The notes beneath the pieces were generated by a model. That model was not told the origin of the DNA and searched no databases. It was given only the letters and a program-made list of their open reading frames with translations. This document shows, in pieces, positions 34,350-45,095 of a stretch of DNA of 64,000 nucleotides. Source of the stretch: Coriolopsis trogii (lineage: Eukaryota; Basidiomycota; Agaricomycetes; Polyporales; Polyporaceae). The stretch lies in contig JAHYIO010000004.1 in the NCBI GenBank assembly GCA_020543525.1, forward strand, positions 620,001 through 684,000, read 5' to 3'. Each line of letters opens with the position of its first letter. The first letter of the stretch is position 1. A program made the position numbers and the translations under genes.

Positions 34350-35504
34350 TCAAAAATCCTTCTCATTATAGTCAGTTAACTCAGAACCGATGGCCTCAAT
34401 ATAGGCTTCTTCTGTTGGTTCTCCTTCTTCTTCTTCCACGACCCTAGCTTTCTGATCGGGAACCCTCTTCTTCTTTGGACATTGTGCCGCTCGATGTCCT
34501 TCTTCTTGGCAATAGAAGCACGCATTACATTGCATGAGATCTTCGCACGTCTTCTGGTCTAGCCGATTAGTAGTAATTGCTCGGACAGTGGGGTTTCTCG
34601 TAAACCTTCCCCTAAAATTAGTGTTGCGTTCTGTCCCTGTTCTTATTCTTCGGCTTCCCTGGACTTCGTCTATGGCCAGGTTCCGAGTATAGGAGTGTTG
34701 TAATTCCGTGACCCGATTAAACCAATCAGTTATGGTTTGAACCCTTGGATGGATGAGCGCCACTTGTTGTCGGAGATAATGTGGGAGTTTGAGTTGATAA
34801 ATTGCTAGCAATGCCGTGTCTTCTTTGATATCGGCTAGCTGGCTAAGTCACACAAATTCCGCATGGAACTCATCAATGATCTTGTAGTCGTGGAATTTGA
34901 GATTCGTGAGTTGAACTGATGCTACCGCTTTTTCCTCAATTGGTGCAAAAACCGCAAGGAATCGGTTTTCAAAAGCTTCCCATGTTCCTAGTCCTTTGGG
35001 AATTCCATTGGCCTTTTTTTCCTGGGCGACCCGTACCAGGGTGTCAACCCACCATTCCGCTTTTCCGCTGATATATAAGAGTGCCGTGACAATTCTGGCA
35101 CGATCAGTGACGTAATTGCTTGGCCTTCCTTCGAATAGAAGGTACAGGTCTCGCAGGAACTGCCGCGCTTCTTCCCTTTTCCCTTCAAATAGTCTCGGTT
35201 CTTTGACCCGAGCTTTGCCAGCTATTTTGGGAATGACAAATTGGTCTTTGTTGCTGCCAATGCCATCATCTGATGGGTCTTCATCTGGTTCTCTTGGACC
35301 TCCAGGGCCTCCTGGTCCTTCTGGACGTTGTCGTCCTTCTCGCCATTCTCTAAGTTCTTCTTCATCTTCTCGATCCAGTCTTGCCCTTGTTTGCCTTGCT
35401 TCTTCAGCAGCCATGGCCAGTAATCCGTGTGGTTCTACTTCCGGTTGGGACGGTTCTCCTGATGCGTGCCGTACGAGTGATGAGATGGAATACGTTGCTG
35501 ACAT
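34350..35504 (-). pseudogene. Gag, chromovirus copy 1
   Basis: The capsid part (VKEPRLFEGKREEARQFLRD, KAEWWVDTLV, FENRFLAVFAPIEEKA) leads to a CCHC zinc knuckle CFYCQEEGHRAAQC. A TGA at about 34847 breaks the frame where copy 2 has Arg (CGG). The frame can be followed upstream to about 35830 through an acidic Pro/Glu-rich region, so the true start is earlier than the first ATG at 35504. Confidence 0.85.
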
Positions 35505-35975
35505 CTTGGGTACTAGCGTGGGATCTGTTGGTTGGATAATGATAGTTTCTGCTTCCCTGTCTGATTCTTCTGAAGAAGAGTTTCCTTCGGCTAGTCCTTC
35601 TGCCGTGGGAGGTTCTTCCGCTTGTGGTTCTGGTTCAGGTAGTGATGATTTTCTAATTTCTGGTGTATTATCGATGAGAAGTGGTACATTTGGTCTTTCC
35701 GGGGTTGGTGCTGGAGTACAATTTCTGGATATTACCCTTGGTGCGGGCCTTACGTATTTCGTTCCACTTGGTTGGTCATCCTTGGTGGGTTCGAAGTAAG
35801 TTAACCGAACTCCCTCAGGAAGTGGTGGTCCTTATAGCAATCTGTTTGGGCAGGGTTGGTATTTGCAGGTTCCCCACTCTGCATTCCTGATATTGTAATA
35901 GACGTCTTTGGTTGTGCCTCTGTTATATCGATGTAGCTTCTGATTGCACGTTAGGTTTGTTACCCAACTCATCCA

Positions 35976-36557
35976 CTAATGTTGATAGGGATAGATAGGA
36001 GTGTCGTGTTCCCACTCAATGAGTAGGTTTCGAGCAGCGACAAGTTCTTGGTAGCGAGGGAACAACGGATGGTCTTCTCTTCTAGGAAGATGAGTGTCGG
36101 TTAGGTCAATGATGTTCCAGAGATCTACGATTCGTGATTTGAGCCAAGCATGAAACGTTGGGCTGGGAAATAGGGCTGGCAGATATTGGAAATGACCGTA
36201 AACGTATTGGTGTGCTTCCAAGGCGTGATAGGCCACATATCACAATTCTACCCCGGTTTGTCCGTCGATTTGTGGGTACCGTTGTACGTATTCAGTCAAG
36301 ATTTGAGCGTTGAACTGGATGAGACGGATCTGGCCCTCCAGCCACTCCCAGTTGTAGATAGTGGGTACTGAACTTCCGGAATTAGAAGTTCTGATGCTTC
36401 TTTTGAAGATTCCCCTTGTAGATTCTTTGGCTGAGGTCCAGTCTTCTTCTTCTATTGTTCGTGCCCTGATATCCAGGGTTCTTTCGTTGATGATCGTGCC
36501 TAGGAATCCCAACTGGCTTCCGGTTGATATGTTGAGCCTTCTGCTAATCCTGTGCAT
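35976..36557 (-). pseudogene. Pre-gag reading frame, chromovirus copy 1
   Basis: Between the 5' LTR and gag is a frame beginning MHRISRRLNISTG and continuing through YNWEWLEGQIRLIQ, a stop at 36240, then EAHQYVYGHFQYLPALFP and LPRREDHPLFPRYQEL. The same protein is recognisable in copy 2 at 50043-50582. It is rich in aromatic residues, about 190 codons long, and matches no domain I know. Confidence 0.6.
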
Positions 36558-36642
36558 TGCGGATTGTAGCGTTTGAGCTACTCTCCTTCGGAGACTCGTC
36601 CTTGCACTGTTGGTGGGTGAGGAATCCAGAGCTTCAATCTAA

Positions 36643-37130
36643 TGTTAAGATCGGTCTGAGCGAGGGATGCTACGGCCTTCGAGCACGCAGCGAGATGTCG
36701 CAAAGATATGAAGAGTAAATAGAACACCGTTCCATTTAGAAGCCTGATGGTACAGATTAGGTGAACGAGGAGATCGAAGCTGAGGTTCCTTGATAGAAAC
36801 CTCGGCTATTATATATAGTACAAGGTAACCTGCCATAAATGGTATAGTGTTGTGGCAGTACCATAGAAACGGAGTCATGAGGCTGTGGATGACTGAGCAG
36901 GGGTTATATATAGCTAAGCTGACAGATCTGGGTTTATATATAGATGGGCTGACTGAGTGAGGAGATATAAATAGCAGAGATGATTAAGCATATATAAAAG
37001 TGGTGACGGAGAGACAAACGATGCATGCGGGATGATAAAGAGTAAGCGGGATGACAACAAGGGACAGAGGACGCGACAAAATAGTAAGAAACGAGACAAT
37101 ACTGGTCAGGAACAAGGGTAGGTTGTAACA
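36643..37130 (-). repeat. 5' LTR of chromovirus copy 1
   Basis: 488 bp, TGTTAAG..TTGTAACA on the plus strand, the same length as its partner at 28215-28702. It is followed by the second AAAGG target copy at 37131-37135. Confidence 0.93.
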
Positions 37131-37135
37131 AAAGG

Positions 37136-38112
37136 TGCCGCGCGGGAGATACAGTGTACTGTCCTTTTGAGCTGCGCGGTGGCCTATCTTAAGATGGGAG
37201 GTGTTCTGTGTGGTATCCACCATCCAGATCATCTGACCCATTGGTTGGCCGACCGACCTGGATAATGATGTATACGCACCTTACGTGCTCCTGATTGTGG
37301 CCTGTCAGTGTGGCACTGAGTAAGTGGCTGTGGATGACCTCTAGATAACCACAATTATGGGCCGCATGTCTGGCCTACAGCGCACCATACCACTCGGGAG
37401 CCTCACACCCCAGAGGATAGCTGGTAGGGGTCGGCTCACCTCTCCACAGCCAGTGTGTCTGGTGATTCTGGCAGGTGGTTTGAATTGCACTCTGGCTCCG
37501 GTAACATAAGTGGCTTGACCGACCTGTAGAAACGGTATTTAGGCCGAGATTGAACACCAAAAATGTTGGGATAGTGAGCCGAGCGGCCTCTGGATTGCAC
37601 TATCATGTGTTCTGCGCAGAGCCGGCTGAGCTGGGAGACCCGACCTGTGCTGGTGATCAAATGGCTCTGAACGCTGTCCCGCGTGGTGTGCTGAACACAC
37701 CAGGCCAATAGTGCCGTGCAGCCCAACTGTAATGTCATGATGGTGGACTGCGCGGCGCATTGCCCTGCAATGAGAGGCGTTCCGCGCGGTATGAGCGTCA
37801 TCTTCATCATCCTAGTGGTCGGCTGGCCGACTGACCCGGGCGACTGTAACGATACTCATTGGTGCATGTGATTGCTGTCTAGTTGCGTCCAATAAGTTAC
37901 TAGCTCTAGATGGCTTCTACATAATGACAACTACGTTTCATATTGTTGTTCTCTGGGTCACCATACCTGTCATCACATCCAGGGAGCCAGGGTGTGGGGT
38001 GGGGTACCTCTCTTGGGCCATCTCGGCTAACGGTTTGGATGGGTGTATGGGACTGCAGCCCGGCTCTGACAGGAAAAATGGCCTGACGGACCCGTGGAAC
38101 AGCCCATTCAGT
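37136..38112. repeat. Repeat family X, block left of the palindrome
   Basis: GC-rich, non-coding. Contains CCGCGCGG at about 37140 and 37793, CCGCGTGG at 37680, and a gtgagccgagcggcct box near 37573 shared with 28080 and 59222. This block continues the sequence interrupted at 28214 by the chromovirus. Confidence 0.65.
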
Positions 38113-38824
38113 AAGAATACACTGTATGCTGTGTTCCTTAGTGGTGCTAATGCACTGTCTGGGCGTGGCACGCGGCGCTGCGCAGTCGGGTCGTGGGAAC
38201 CTGTGGGGTGTTCCACGCAGATGGTCGGCCGGGAAGTATAGTGGTGAGCCGCGCGGACCGGGTATGGGTGAGTGATCGGGTGGTGGCCTGGGGTAGGGGT
38301 ACCAGATTATCATTGATGTAGACCTGTTCTGAGGACTTGGACTATCTGTGGATATCTGTACAGCGTATGTAGGTATTTTAAATAGTAATCAACCATTTAT
38401 TGCACATTTTGAAGAGACACAAGGGCAGGAAAGGTGTGCCAGAGCGGTTCGGGTAGGAGGTCCAGGTGGTGGCTAGTGGTCCGGGTGACATAGGGATGCC
38501 TGCGGACACCTTGGGCAGGTTGTGAGGGCTGATTGTGTTCTGGGAAACCTGGTTTGAATGGCTTTTGTGGCCTGGGTAAGTAGTTCCAGCCAGCAGGGGG
38601 TGGGGGAAAGGGGTCAGTTTACCTTTGGCCAGCCGGCTTATTTGGCGGCTCGGATGGATAGCTGATATTTCTACAAGCTTATTGGATTTGGCATGGCATT
38701 CTGCAGCTGTAGAAGTGCATCTGCAAGCCAGAATGAAATGCAGTAGTGTGCAGAATAGTAAACCGAGTGGTGTTGGACCAGTGCTATCTAATGTTCCGCG
38801 CGGTGTTTGCCAGCCAGTATAAGC

Positions 38825-39062
38825 AGTGCAGCGTGGCTGGTTAATGTATATGGTAGTGTGTACTGCACGGGTGGTCAATGTATATGATGAGGTGTACTGC
38901 ACAGCTGGCTGATGTATATGATAAGATGTACCGCGCGGGCGGTCAATGTATATGATAAGGTGTACCGTGCGGCTGGCTGATGTATATCATACAGTGTACC
39001 ACGCGGTTGGTTGAAGTACATGATGGAGTGTTCCGCGTGGCCAGTTGGCATACAGACTGCGT
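38825..39062. repeat. 34-bp minisatellite (mirrored at 42291-42528)
   Basis: Seven units of 34 bp, with unit starts at 38859, 38893, 38927, 38961, 38995 and 39029 after a first degenerate unit. Each has the form TGTACYGCRCGG then a GTATATGAT core. The palindromic core of each unit is CCGCGCGG or a CpG-decayed form. Confidence 0.85.
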
Positions 39063-39064
39063 AG

Positions 39065-39571
39065 ATGGCTCAGTGGTAGTGGAACACGGCCGGTCCGCCC
39101 ATAACTAATGCAATTCCTGACCTGATGGTCTGTAGGTCGGTGCATATACTTCCACGCACGATCCAAACTGGTGTGCAAATTTTTGTGGTGGACCGAGATC
39201 TTCTGGTCAAGATGTGGCTGCCGGACCGAGCGGGTGGCTCAGCAATAGTGGGATAGGTGCGGTCCGCCCATAGCTCATGCAATTCCAAGCCTGATAGTCT
39301 GTATTTTGGATCATATACTGTCAGCCGCAATCCGAGCCAATGTGCAAGTTTTGGTGGTGGACCGAGATGTCCTGGTCAAGATGCGGCTGCCGGACCGAGC
39401 GGGTGGCTCAGCGGTAGTGAGACATGGCCGGTCGGCTCATAAGTAGTGCGATTTCTGACCGGACGGTTTGTAAGTTGGTGCATATATGTTCAAGTATGAT
39501 CCGAACCGGTGTGCAAATTCTGGTGGTGGACCGAGGTGGTTCGGTAGAGATGCGGCTGCCGGACCATGTGG
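39065..39571. repeat. 169-bp tandem repeat, three units (mirrored at 41782-42288)
   Basis: Three units with an exact 169-bp period (for example GTGGCTCA at 39234 and 39403). Each has GGTGGACCGAG and GGCTGCCGGACC boxes. Each starts with a tRNA-like A-box, TGGCTCAGYGGTAG; no matching B-box is seen. Confidence 0.85.
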
Positions 39572-40612
39572 TCGGCTCAGCCTTGGCTGGACAACCTAAT
39601 CTGGCAATCTGGTGCTTATCTGACAGTCTAGATGAGCACTTTGTAGTCACTGTATATGGTATATGCCTGTATATGTAGTGATGTCATTACTTATGAGCGC
39701 TTTTTCAACACCCAAATGCGGTAGGCCCCCAATTTGGGTGCATTCTTGGGTACTTCATAACTTTCTTAGTTCTTGGCCGATTGCCATGGTTGTGAATGTA
39801 TCAGGTGTGTAATTGGATGCCCTTTCGTATGATATATCTTGCCAGCATGTAGTGCAAAAATCTGTGGTAGATATGTGCAAATAGTATGCCAAACCACTAT
39901 AAGCAGGTACCTGCTTGCTTTACTACATGCAAAATGGGGCATAGAGCTCCATGAGCACAGTACCATTATATAGTATATTACTAGGGCTTTCCAGTGCATG
40001 TTTTTGCATTGTGATACCTGTAGTATTGAGCAAGATATGGCTACTTCGCATTTGGCAAGAAATGGGAGCTCTGTTTGGCTGATTATGGAAGGGAAACTAG
40101 ATATTCTGCTGTTCCCCATACACAAACACACTTGTATAAACCAGAGCTCTCAAATTATACACATTTAGTGGCAATCTATGACACACCCCCTCCTCCTCCC
40201 TCCCTTCCCATCAAATACATCATAGTGTCCAAGTTTGGCAAGATATCCCAAAACTACTCGGCACATCTTTAGATATTATACACACCCGTTACTGTACAAA
40301 ATTGCAGAGCTCTAACATCTCTGCCCACAATGCCGTGTTGCATGCAATATTGTAAGAGACCAAATATTCTCAAGAGAATAGCATTACAACCAGTGCAGAT
40401 ATTCACATGGTTCTTTTTGCACTATTTCTATATACTATGCGGCTATGTGACTCCTAATTTTTGGAGGCTTATGTGCACCCAATCTCTTAGCCATCCCTTA
40501 TCTGTGTTCGCAATAGATTGTACTATAATATTAGATCGGGGTGGCCGATAGGTCCATATGTCTCAGATAGAGCACTCCTAGCATAGTACTACAAGATGCA
40601 AAAAACCGCCAG

Positions 40613-40740
40613 AGAATTGATGATGTGGTTATGGAGATATGAGAAAAGGTGCTTTGAATGCTCTTTGATGTGCACAATGGCAAACCTATCCTTGCTAAAC
40701 TACCAATTTGATGCACCTTCACAACTACTTCCCCTATTCC
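40613..40740. other. Spacer at the palindrome centre
   Basis: 128 bp of unique AT-rich sequence between the arms. No gene is seen. The bases flanking the arm ends (AGAATT / GGAATA) are partly alike, so the original arm may have been slightly longer. Confidence 0.7.
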
Positions 40741-43240
40741 CTGGCGGTTTTTTGCATCTTGTAGTACTATGCTAGGAGTGCTCTATCTGAGACATATGGA
40801 CCTATCGGCCACCCCGATCTAATATTATAGTACAATCTATTGCGAACACAGATAAGGGATGGCTAAGAGATTGGGTGCACATAAGCCTCCAAAAATTAGG
40901 AGTCACATAGCCGCATAGTATATAGAAATAGTGCAAAAAGAACCATGTGAATATCTGCACTGGTTGTAATGCTATTCTCTTGAGAATATTTGGTCTCTTA
41001 CAATATTGCATGCAACACGGCATTGTGGGCAGAGATGTTAGAGCTCTGCAATTTTGTACAGTAACGGGTGTGTATAATATCTAAAGATGTGCCGAGTAGT
41101 TTTGGGATATCTTGCCAAACTTGGACACTATGATGTATTTGATGGGAAGGGAGGGAGGAGGAGGGGGTGTGTCATAGATTGCCACTAAATGTGTATAATT
41201 TGAGAGCTCTGGTTTATACAAGTGTGTTTGTGTATGGGGAACAGCAGAATATCTAGTTTCCCTTCCATAATCAGCCAAACAGAGCTCCCATTTCTTGCCA
41301 AATGCGAAGTAGCCATATCTTGCTCAATACTACAGGTATCACAATGCAAAAACATGCACTGGAAAGCCCTAGTAATATACTATATAATGGTACTGTGCTC
41401 ATGGAGCTCTATGCCCCATTTTGCATGTAGTAAAGCAAGCAGGTACCTGCTTATAGTGGTTTGGCATACTATTTGCACATATCTACCACAGATTTTTGCA
41501 CTACATGCTGGCAAGATATATCATACGAAAGGGCATCCAATTACACACCTGATACATTCACAACCATGGCAATCGGCCAAGAACTAAGAAAGTTATGAAG
41601 TACCCAAGAATGCACCCAAATTGGGGGCCTACCGCATTTGGGTGTTGAAAAAGCGCTCATAAGTAATGACATCACTACATATACAGGCATATACCATATA
41701 CAGTGACTACAAAGTGCTCATCTAGACTGTCAGATAAGCACCAGATTGCCAGATTAGGTTGTCCAGCCAAGGCTGAGCCGACCACATGGTCCGGCAGCCG
41801 CATCTCTACCGAACCACCTCGGTCCACCACCAGAATTTGCACACCGGTTCGGATCATACTTGAACATATATGCACCAACTTACAAACCGTCCGGTCAGAA
41901 ATCGCACTACTTATGAGCCGACCGGCCATGTCTCGCTACCGCTGAGCCACCCGCTCGGTCCGGCAGCCGCATCTTGACCAGGACATCTCGGTCCACCACC
42001 AAAACTTGCACATTGGCTCGGATTGCGGCTGACAGTATATGATCCAAAATACAGACTATCAGGCTTGGAATTGCATGAGCTATGGGCGGACCGCACCTAT
42101 CCCACTATTGCTGAGCCACCCGCTCGGTCCGGCAGCCACATCTTGACCAGAAGATCTCGGTCCACCACAAAAATTTGCACACCAGTTTGGATCGTGCGTG
42201 GAAGTATATGCACCGACCTACAGACCATCAGGTCAGGAATTGCATTAGTTATGGGCAGACCGGCCGTGTTCCACTACCACTGAGCCATCTACGCAGTCTG
42301 TATGCCAACTGGCCACGCGGAACACTCCATCATGTACTTCAACCAACCGCGTGGTACACTGTATGATATACATCAGCCAGCCGCACGGTACACCTTATCA
42401 TATACATTGACCGCCCGCGCGGTACATCTTATCATATACATCAGCCAGCTGTGCAGTACACCTCATCATATACATTGACCACCCGTGCAGTACACACTAC
42501 CATATACATTAACCAGCCACGCTGCACTGCTTATACTGGCTGGCAAACACCGCGCGGAACATCAGATAGCACTGGTCCAACACCACTCGGTTTACTATTC
42601 TGCACACTACTGCATTTCATTCTGGCTTGCAGATGCACTTCTACAGCTGCAGAATGCCATGCCAAATCCAATAAGCTTGTAGAAATATCAGCTATCCATC
42701 CGAGCCGCCAAATAAGCCGGCTGGCCAAAGGTAAACTGACCCCTTTCCCCCACCCCCTGCTGGCTGGAACTACTTACCCAGGCCACAAAAGCCATTCAAA
42801 CCAGGTTTCCCAGAACACAATCAGCCCTCACAACCTGCCCAAGGTGTCCGCAGGCATCCCTATGTCACCCGGACCACTAGCCACCACCTGGACCTCCTAC
42901 CCGAACCGCTCTGGCACACCTTTCCTGCCCTTGTGTCTCTTCAAAATGTGCAATAAATGGTTGATTACTATTTAAAATACCTACATACGCTGTACAGATA
43001 TCCACAGATAGTCCAAGTCCTCAGAACAGGTCTACATCAATGATAATCTGGTACCCCTACCCCAGGCCACCACCCGATCACTCACCCATACCCGGTCCGC
43101 GCGGCTCACCACTATACTTCCCGGCCGACCATCTGCGTGGAACACCCCACAGGTTCCCACGACCCGACTGCGCAGCGCCGCGTGCCATGCCCAGACAGTG
43201 CATTAGCACCACTAAGGAACACAGCATATAGTATATTCCT

Positions 43241-44312
43241 ATTGGATCGAGTGGAGGACCGGGTTTCATACGAATTGCTTCTTGAGCTCGTCAAAGGCGT
43301 TCTGCTCCTCTTCTCCCCACTGCCATGATGTCTTGCCTGTGAGGCGATCGAGCGGTTTGCAGATCCGGCTGAAGTCCTTGATGAAGCGGCGATAGAAGTT
43401 CGCAAAGCCTCAGAACTTGCGTACATCAGATGCATTGCGCGGGGTAGGCCATTCTGCGATGCCTTTGACCTTGACGGGGTCCATCTCTACGCGGTTGTGA
43501 GAGACCACCATGCCTAGATACTCGACCTTCGGGACCTCGAATTCGCACTTCTCCAGTTTGCAGAACAGATCATACTTCTTCAGCCATTCCAGCACCTCCT
43601 TTGTGACTGCGCGGTGTTCTGTGAGGTCGTTCGAGAAGATGAGGATGTCGTTGAGGTAGATCGTGAGTTTCCCTTCAATGATAAGGTCTTTGAAGATGTC
43701 GTTCATGTACGCGGAGAACGTGCTGGGTGAGTTCGAGAGGCCAAAGAACATGATGTTTGGTTCGAAGAGGCTGCGGTTCGTCACAAACGCTGCCTTCCAT
43801 TAGTCACAAACACTGCCTTCCATTCGTCACAAACACTGCCTTCCATTCATCACAAACGCTGCCTTCCATTTGTCACCGGTTTTGATACGGATGTTGTTGT
43901 ACCCCCAGCGAATGTCCAGCTTCATGAATATCTTCGCATTCTTCAGGCGGTCGACCAGCTCAGAGACCAATGGAATCGGGTAGCAATTCTTGACTGTGAT
44001 GTCATTGAGGCGGCGATAGTCCTGAACCGGTCGAAGGCTGCCGTCCTTCTTCTTGACAAAGAAGAATGGAGATGACATGGGCGATTTGGACTCGCTAATA
44101 TAGCCCTTGGCCAGGTTCTCCTTGAGGAACTTGTCAAGCTCCCCCTGTTCATTCGGTGACAGCGGGTAGATGCGAGAGTGGAACATCTTCGCGTTGGGTA
44201 CAAGTTCAATCGCATGGTCGTAGGGTCCGTGGTCCGGGAGACGTTCGGAGGCTTCCTTCGAGAAGACGCGTAGGTACTGGTGGTACTGCGGTGGTACAAT
44301 CTGTTTGACAGT
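43241..44312 (-). pseudogene. Reverse transcriptase of the second gypsy type
   Basis: Contains YPLSPNEQGELDKFLKENLA, KKKDGSLRPVQDYRRLND, KLDIRWGYNNIRIK, LSNSPSTFSAYMNDIF, and IYLNDILIFSND, where the catalytic box should read Y-x-D-D. The first Asp of the pair is Asn, so polymerase activity would be lost even without the stops. Confidence 0.85.
43778..43869. repeat. 23-bp tandem repeat x4 inside RT
   Basis: Four units of the form TNRTCACAAACRCTGCCTTCC (43778, 43801, 43824, 43847) repeat the codons for the WKAAF block. Three extra units add 69 bp, which keeps the outer frame but brings in stop codons. Confidence 0.9.
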
Positions 44313-45095
44313 TCACACCTCGCGTTTCTGATACTCCTGCTCGGCAAGTTGTTGAGAGTAAGTGTATCCTGCCATGGCAAACAGCTGAGGGCCGTCCGCG
44401 AGGTTGTGTCCTTCCTCCCAAGAGCTCAAGAGTGCGTCCTCCGATCCATCCCATGCCGTGGATCCCAGATTGTCGTTGCCTTCGTCCGCCATCAGTGTTG
44501 CTCGTATTGAGCCCAGCTTTCGAACCTTTGGCCTCTGCCGAGAATGTCCACGCGCCGTAGGCCGTACCCCTGTATCACGCGTGTCCGTCTGAGTGGGCGA
44601 AGGTTCTGGTTGCTGTGCCCGACACTTGTCCGTACACCGGGACAGACACATAGTGCCCTGGTCCCAGTTGATTTGCAGGTTGTGTCTGCATAGCCAGTCA
44701 AGGCCGATGATGATGTCCTCTTCCCCGATGTCCGTCACCACAAGTACTACCTTTTCTCGATGCGTGCCAATCTGTAGATCCAGGATGGCAGCCTCAGAGA
44801 TGGTTCCTGCGCGGTTCAGAGTCTGATCAATGTTGTAGAGGGGAATGGGGCGTTGCAGTTTGCGCGTCGCGACATGGTTGTCACGGACGAAGCGTCGACT
44901 GATAAAGGTGGTGGTGGCTCCACTGTCCACCATCGCCACTACTGATTTTTGTCGCCGTTTGCTGATAAGTTGTACTAGGATGTGAAAGTGCTGGCCCAAA
45001 TGATTGATCTCATAAGTGATACCAGCGTCTAGTACAGCGTACCGACTGGATGTACAAGGACGGCCACACACAGCGTCGAGTGTCGTCCTTATCAA
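44313..45095 (-). pseudogene. Aspartic protease region of the second gypsy type
   Basis: 260 codons with the active-site motif VAMVDSGATTTFISRRF and the IIIGLDWLCRHNLQINW block that follows it in Ty3 proteases. It ends at a stop just before RT. Confidence 0.85.

Larger units (their letters stand above)
28210..37135 (-). mobile_element. Ty3/gypsy chromovirus, copy 1, complete with TSD
   Basis: An 8.9-kb element (28215-37130) read on the minus strand, with two 488-bp LTRs (TGTTAC..TTAACA in element sense) and a 5-bp target duplication AAAGG at 28210-28214 and 37131-37135. Order in element sense: 5' LTR, a pre-gag reading frame, gag with CCHC knuckle, protease, reverse transcriptase (split by a hAT-like insertion), a deletion across RNase H, integrase, chromodomain-like tail, a Pro/Gln-rich accessory frame, polypurine tract, 3' LTR. 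Frames carry several stops and shifts, so it is dead. The PR-RT-RH-IN order and chromodomain place it among chromoviruses. Confidence 0.93.
38113..43240. repeat. 5.1-kb near-perfect palindrome
   Basis: The arms 38113-40612 and 40741-43240 are each 2500 bp and are inverted copies. Positions pair as x and 81353 minus x with no indel at any point I checked, and only a handful of single-base differences. The 128-bp spacer is 40613-40740. The outer third of each arm is X-family DNA; the inner third is AT-rich and non-coding. Short open frames in the arms occur in mirrored pairs and look like chance. Confidence 0.93.

Noticed and set aside
34320..34360. Programmed -1 frameshift between gag and pol
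   Set aside because: The pol frame opens only after the gag stop, so the two frames do not overlap, and no proper slippery heptamer is seen.
36600..36642. A primer-binding site next to the 5' LTR
   Set aside because: The sequence after the LTR (TTAGATTGAAGC) could not be matched by eye to a tRNA 3' end.
38825..39062. CRISPR array
   Set aside because: The 34-bp units are directly adjacent with no unique spacers, and the genome is eukaryotic.
39063..39140. A true tRNA gene at the A-box of the 169-bp unit
   Set aside because: No B-box and no cloverleaf could be drawn.
39766..41587. Mirrored open frames of 60-120 codons in the palindrome arms
   Set aside because: They pair only because the DNA is inverted; composition is low-quality, with no domain and no splice or start signals.
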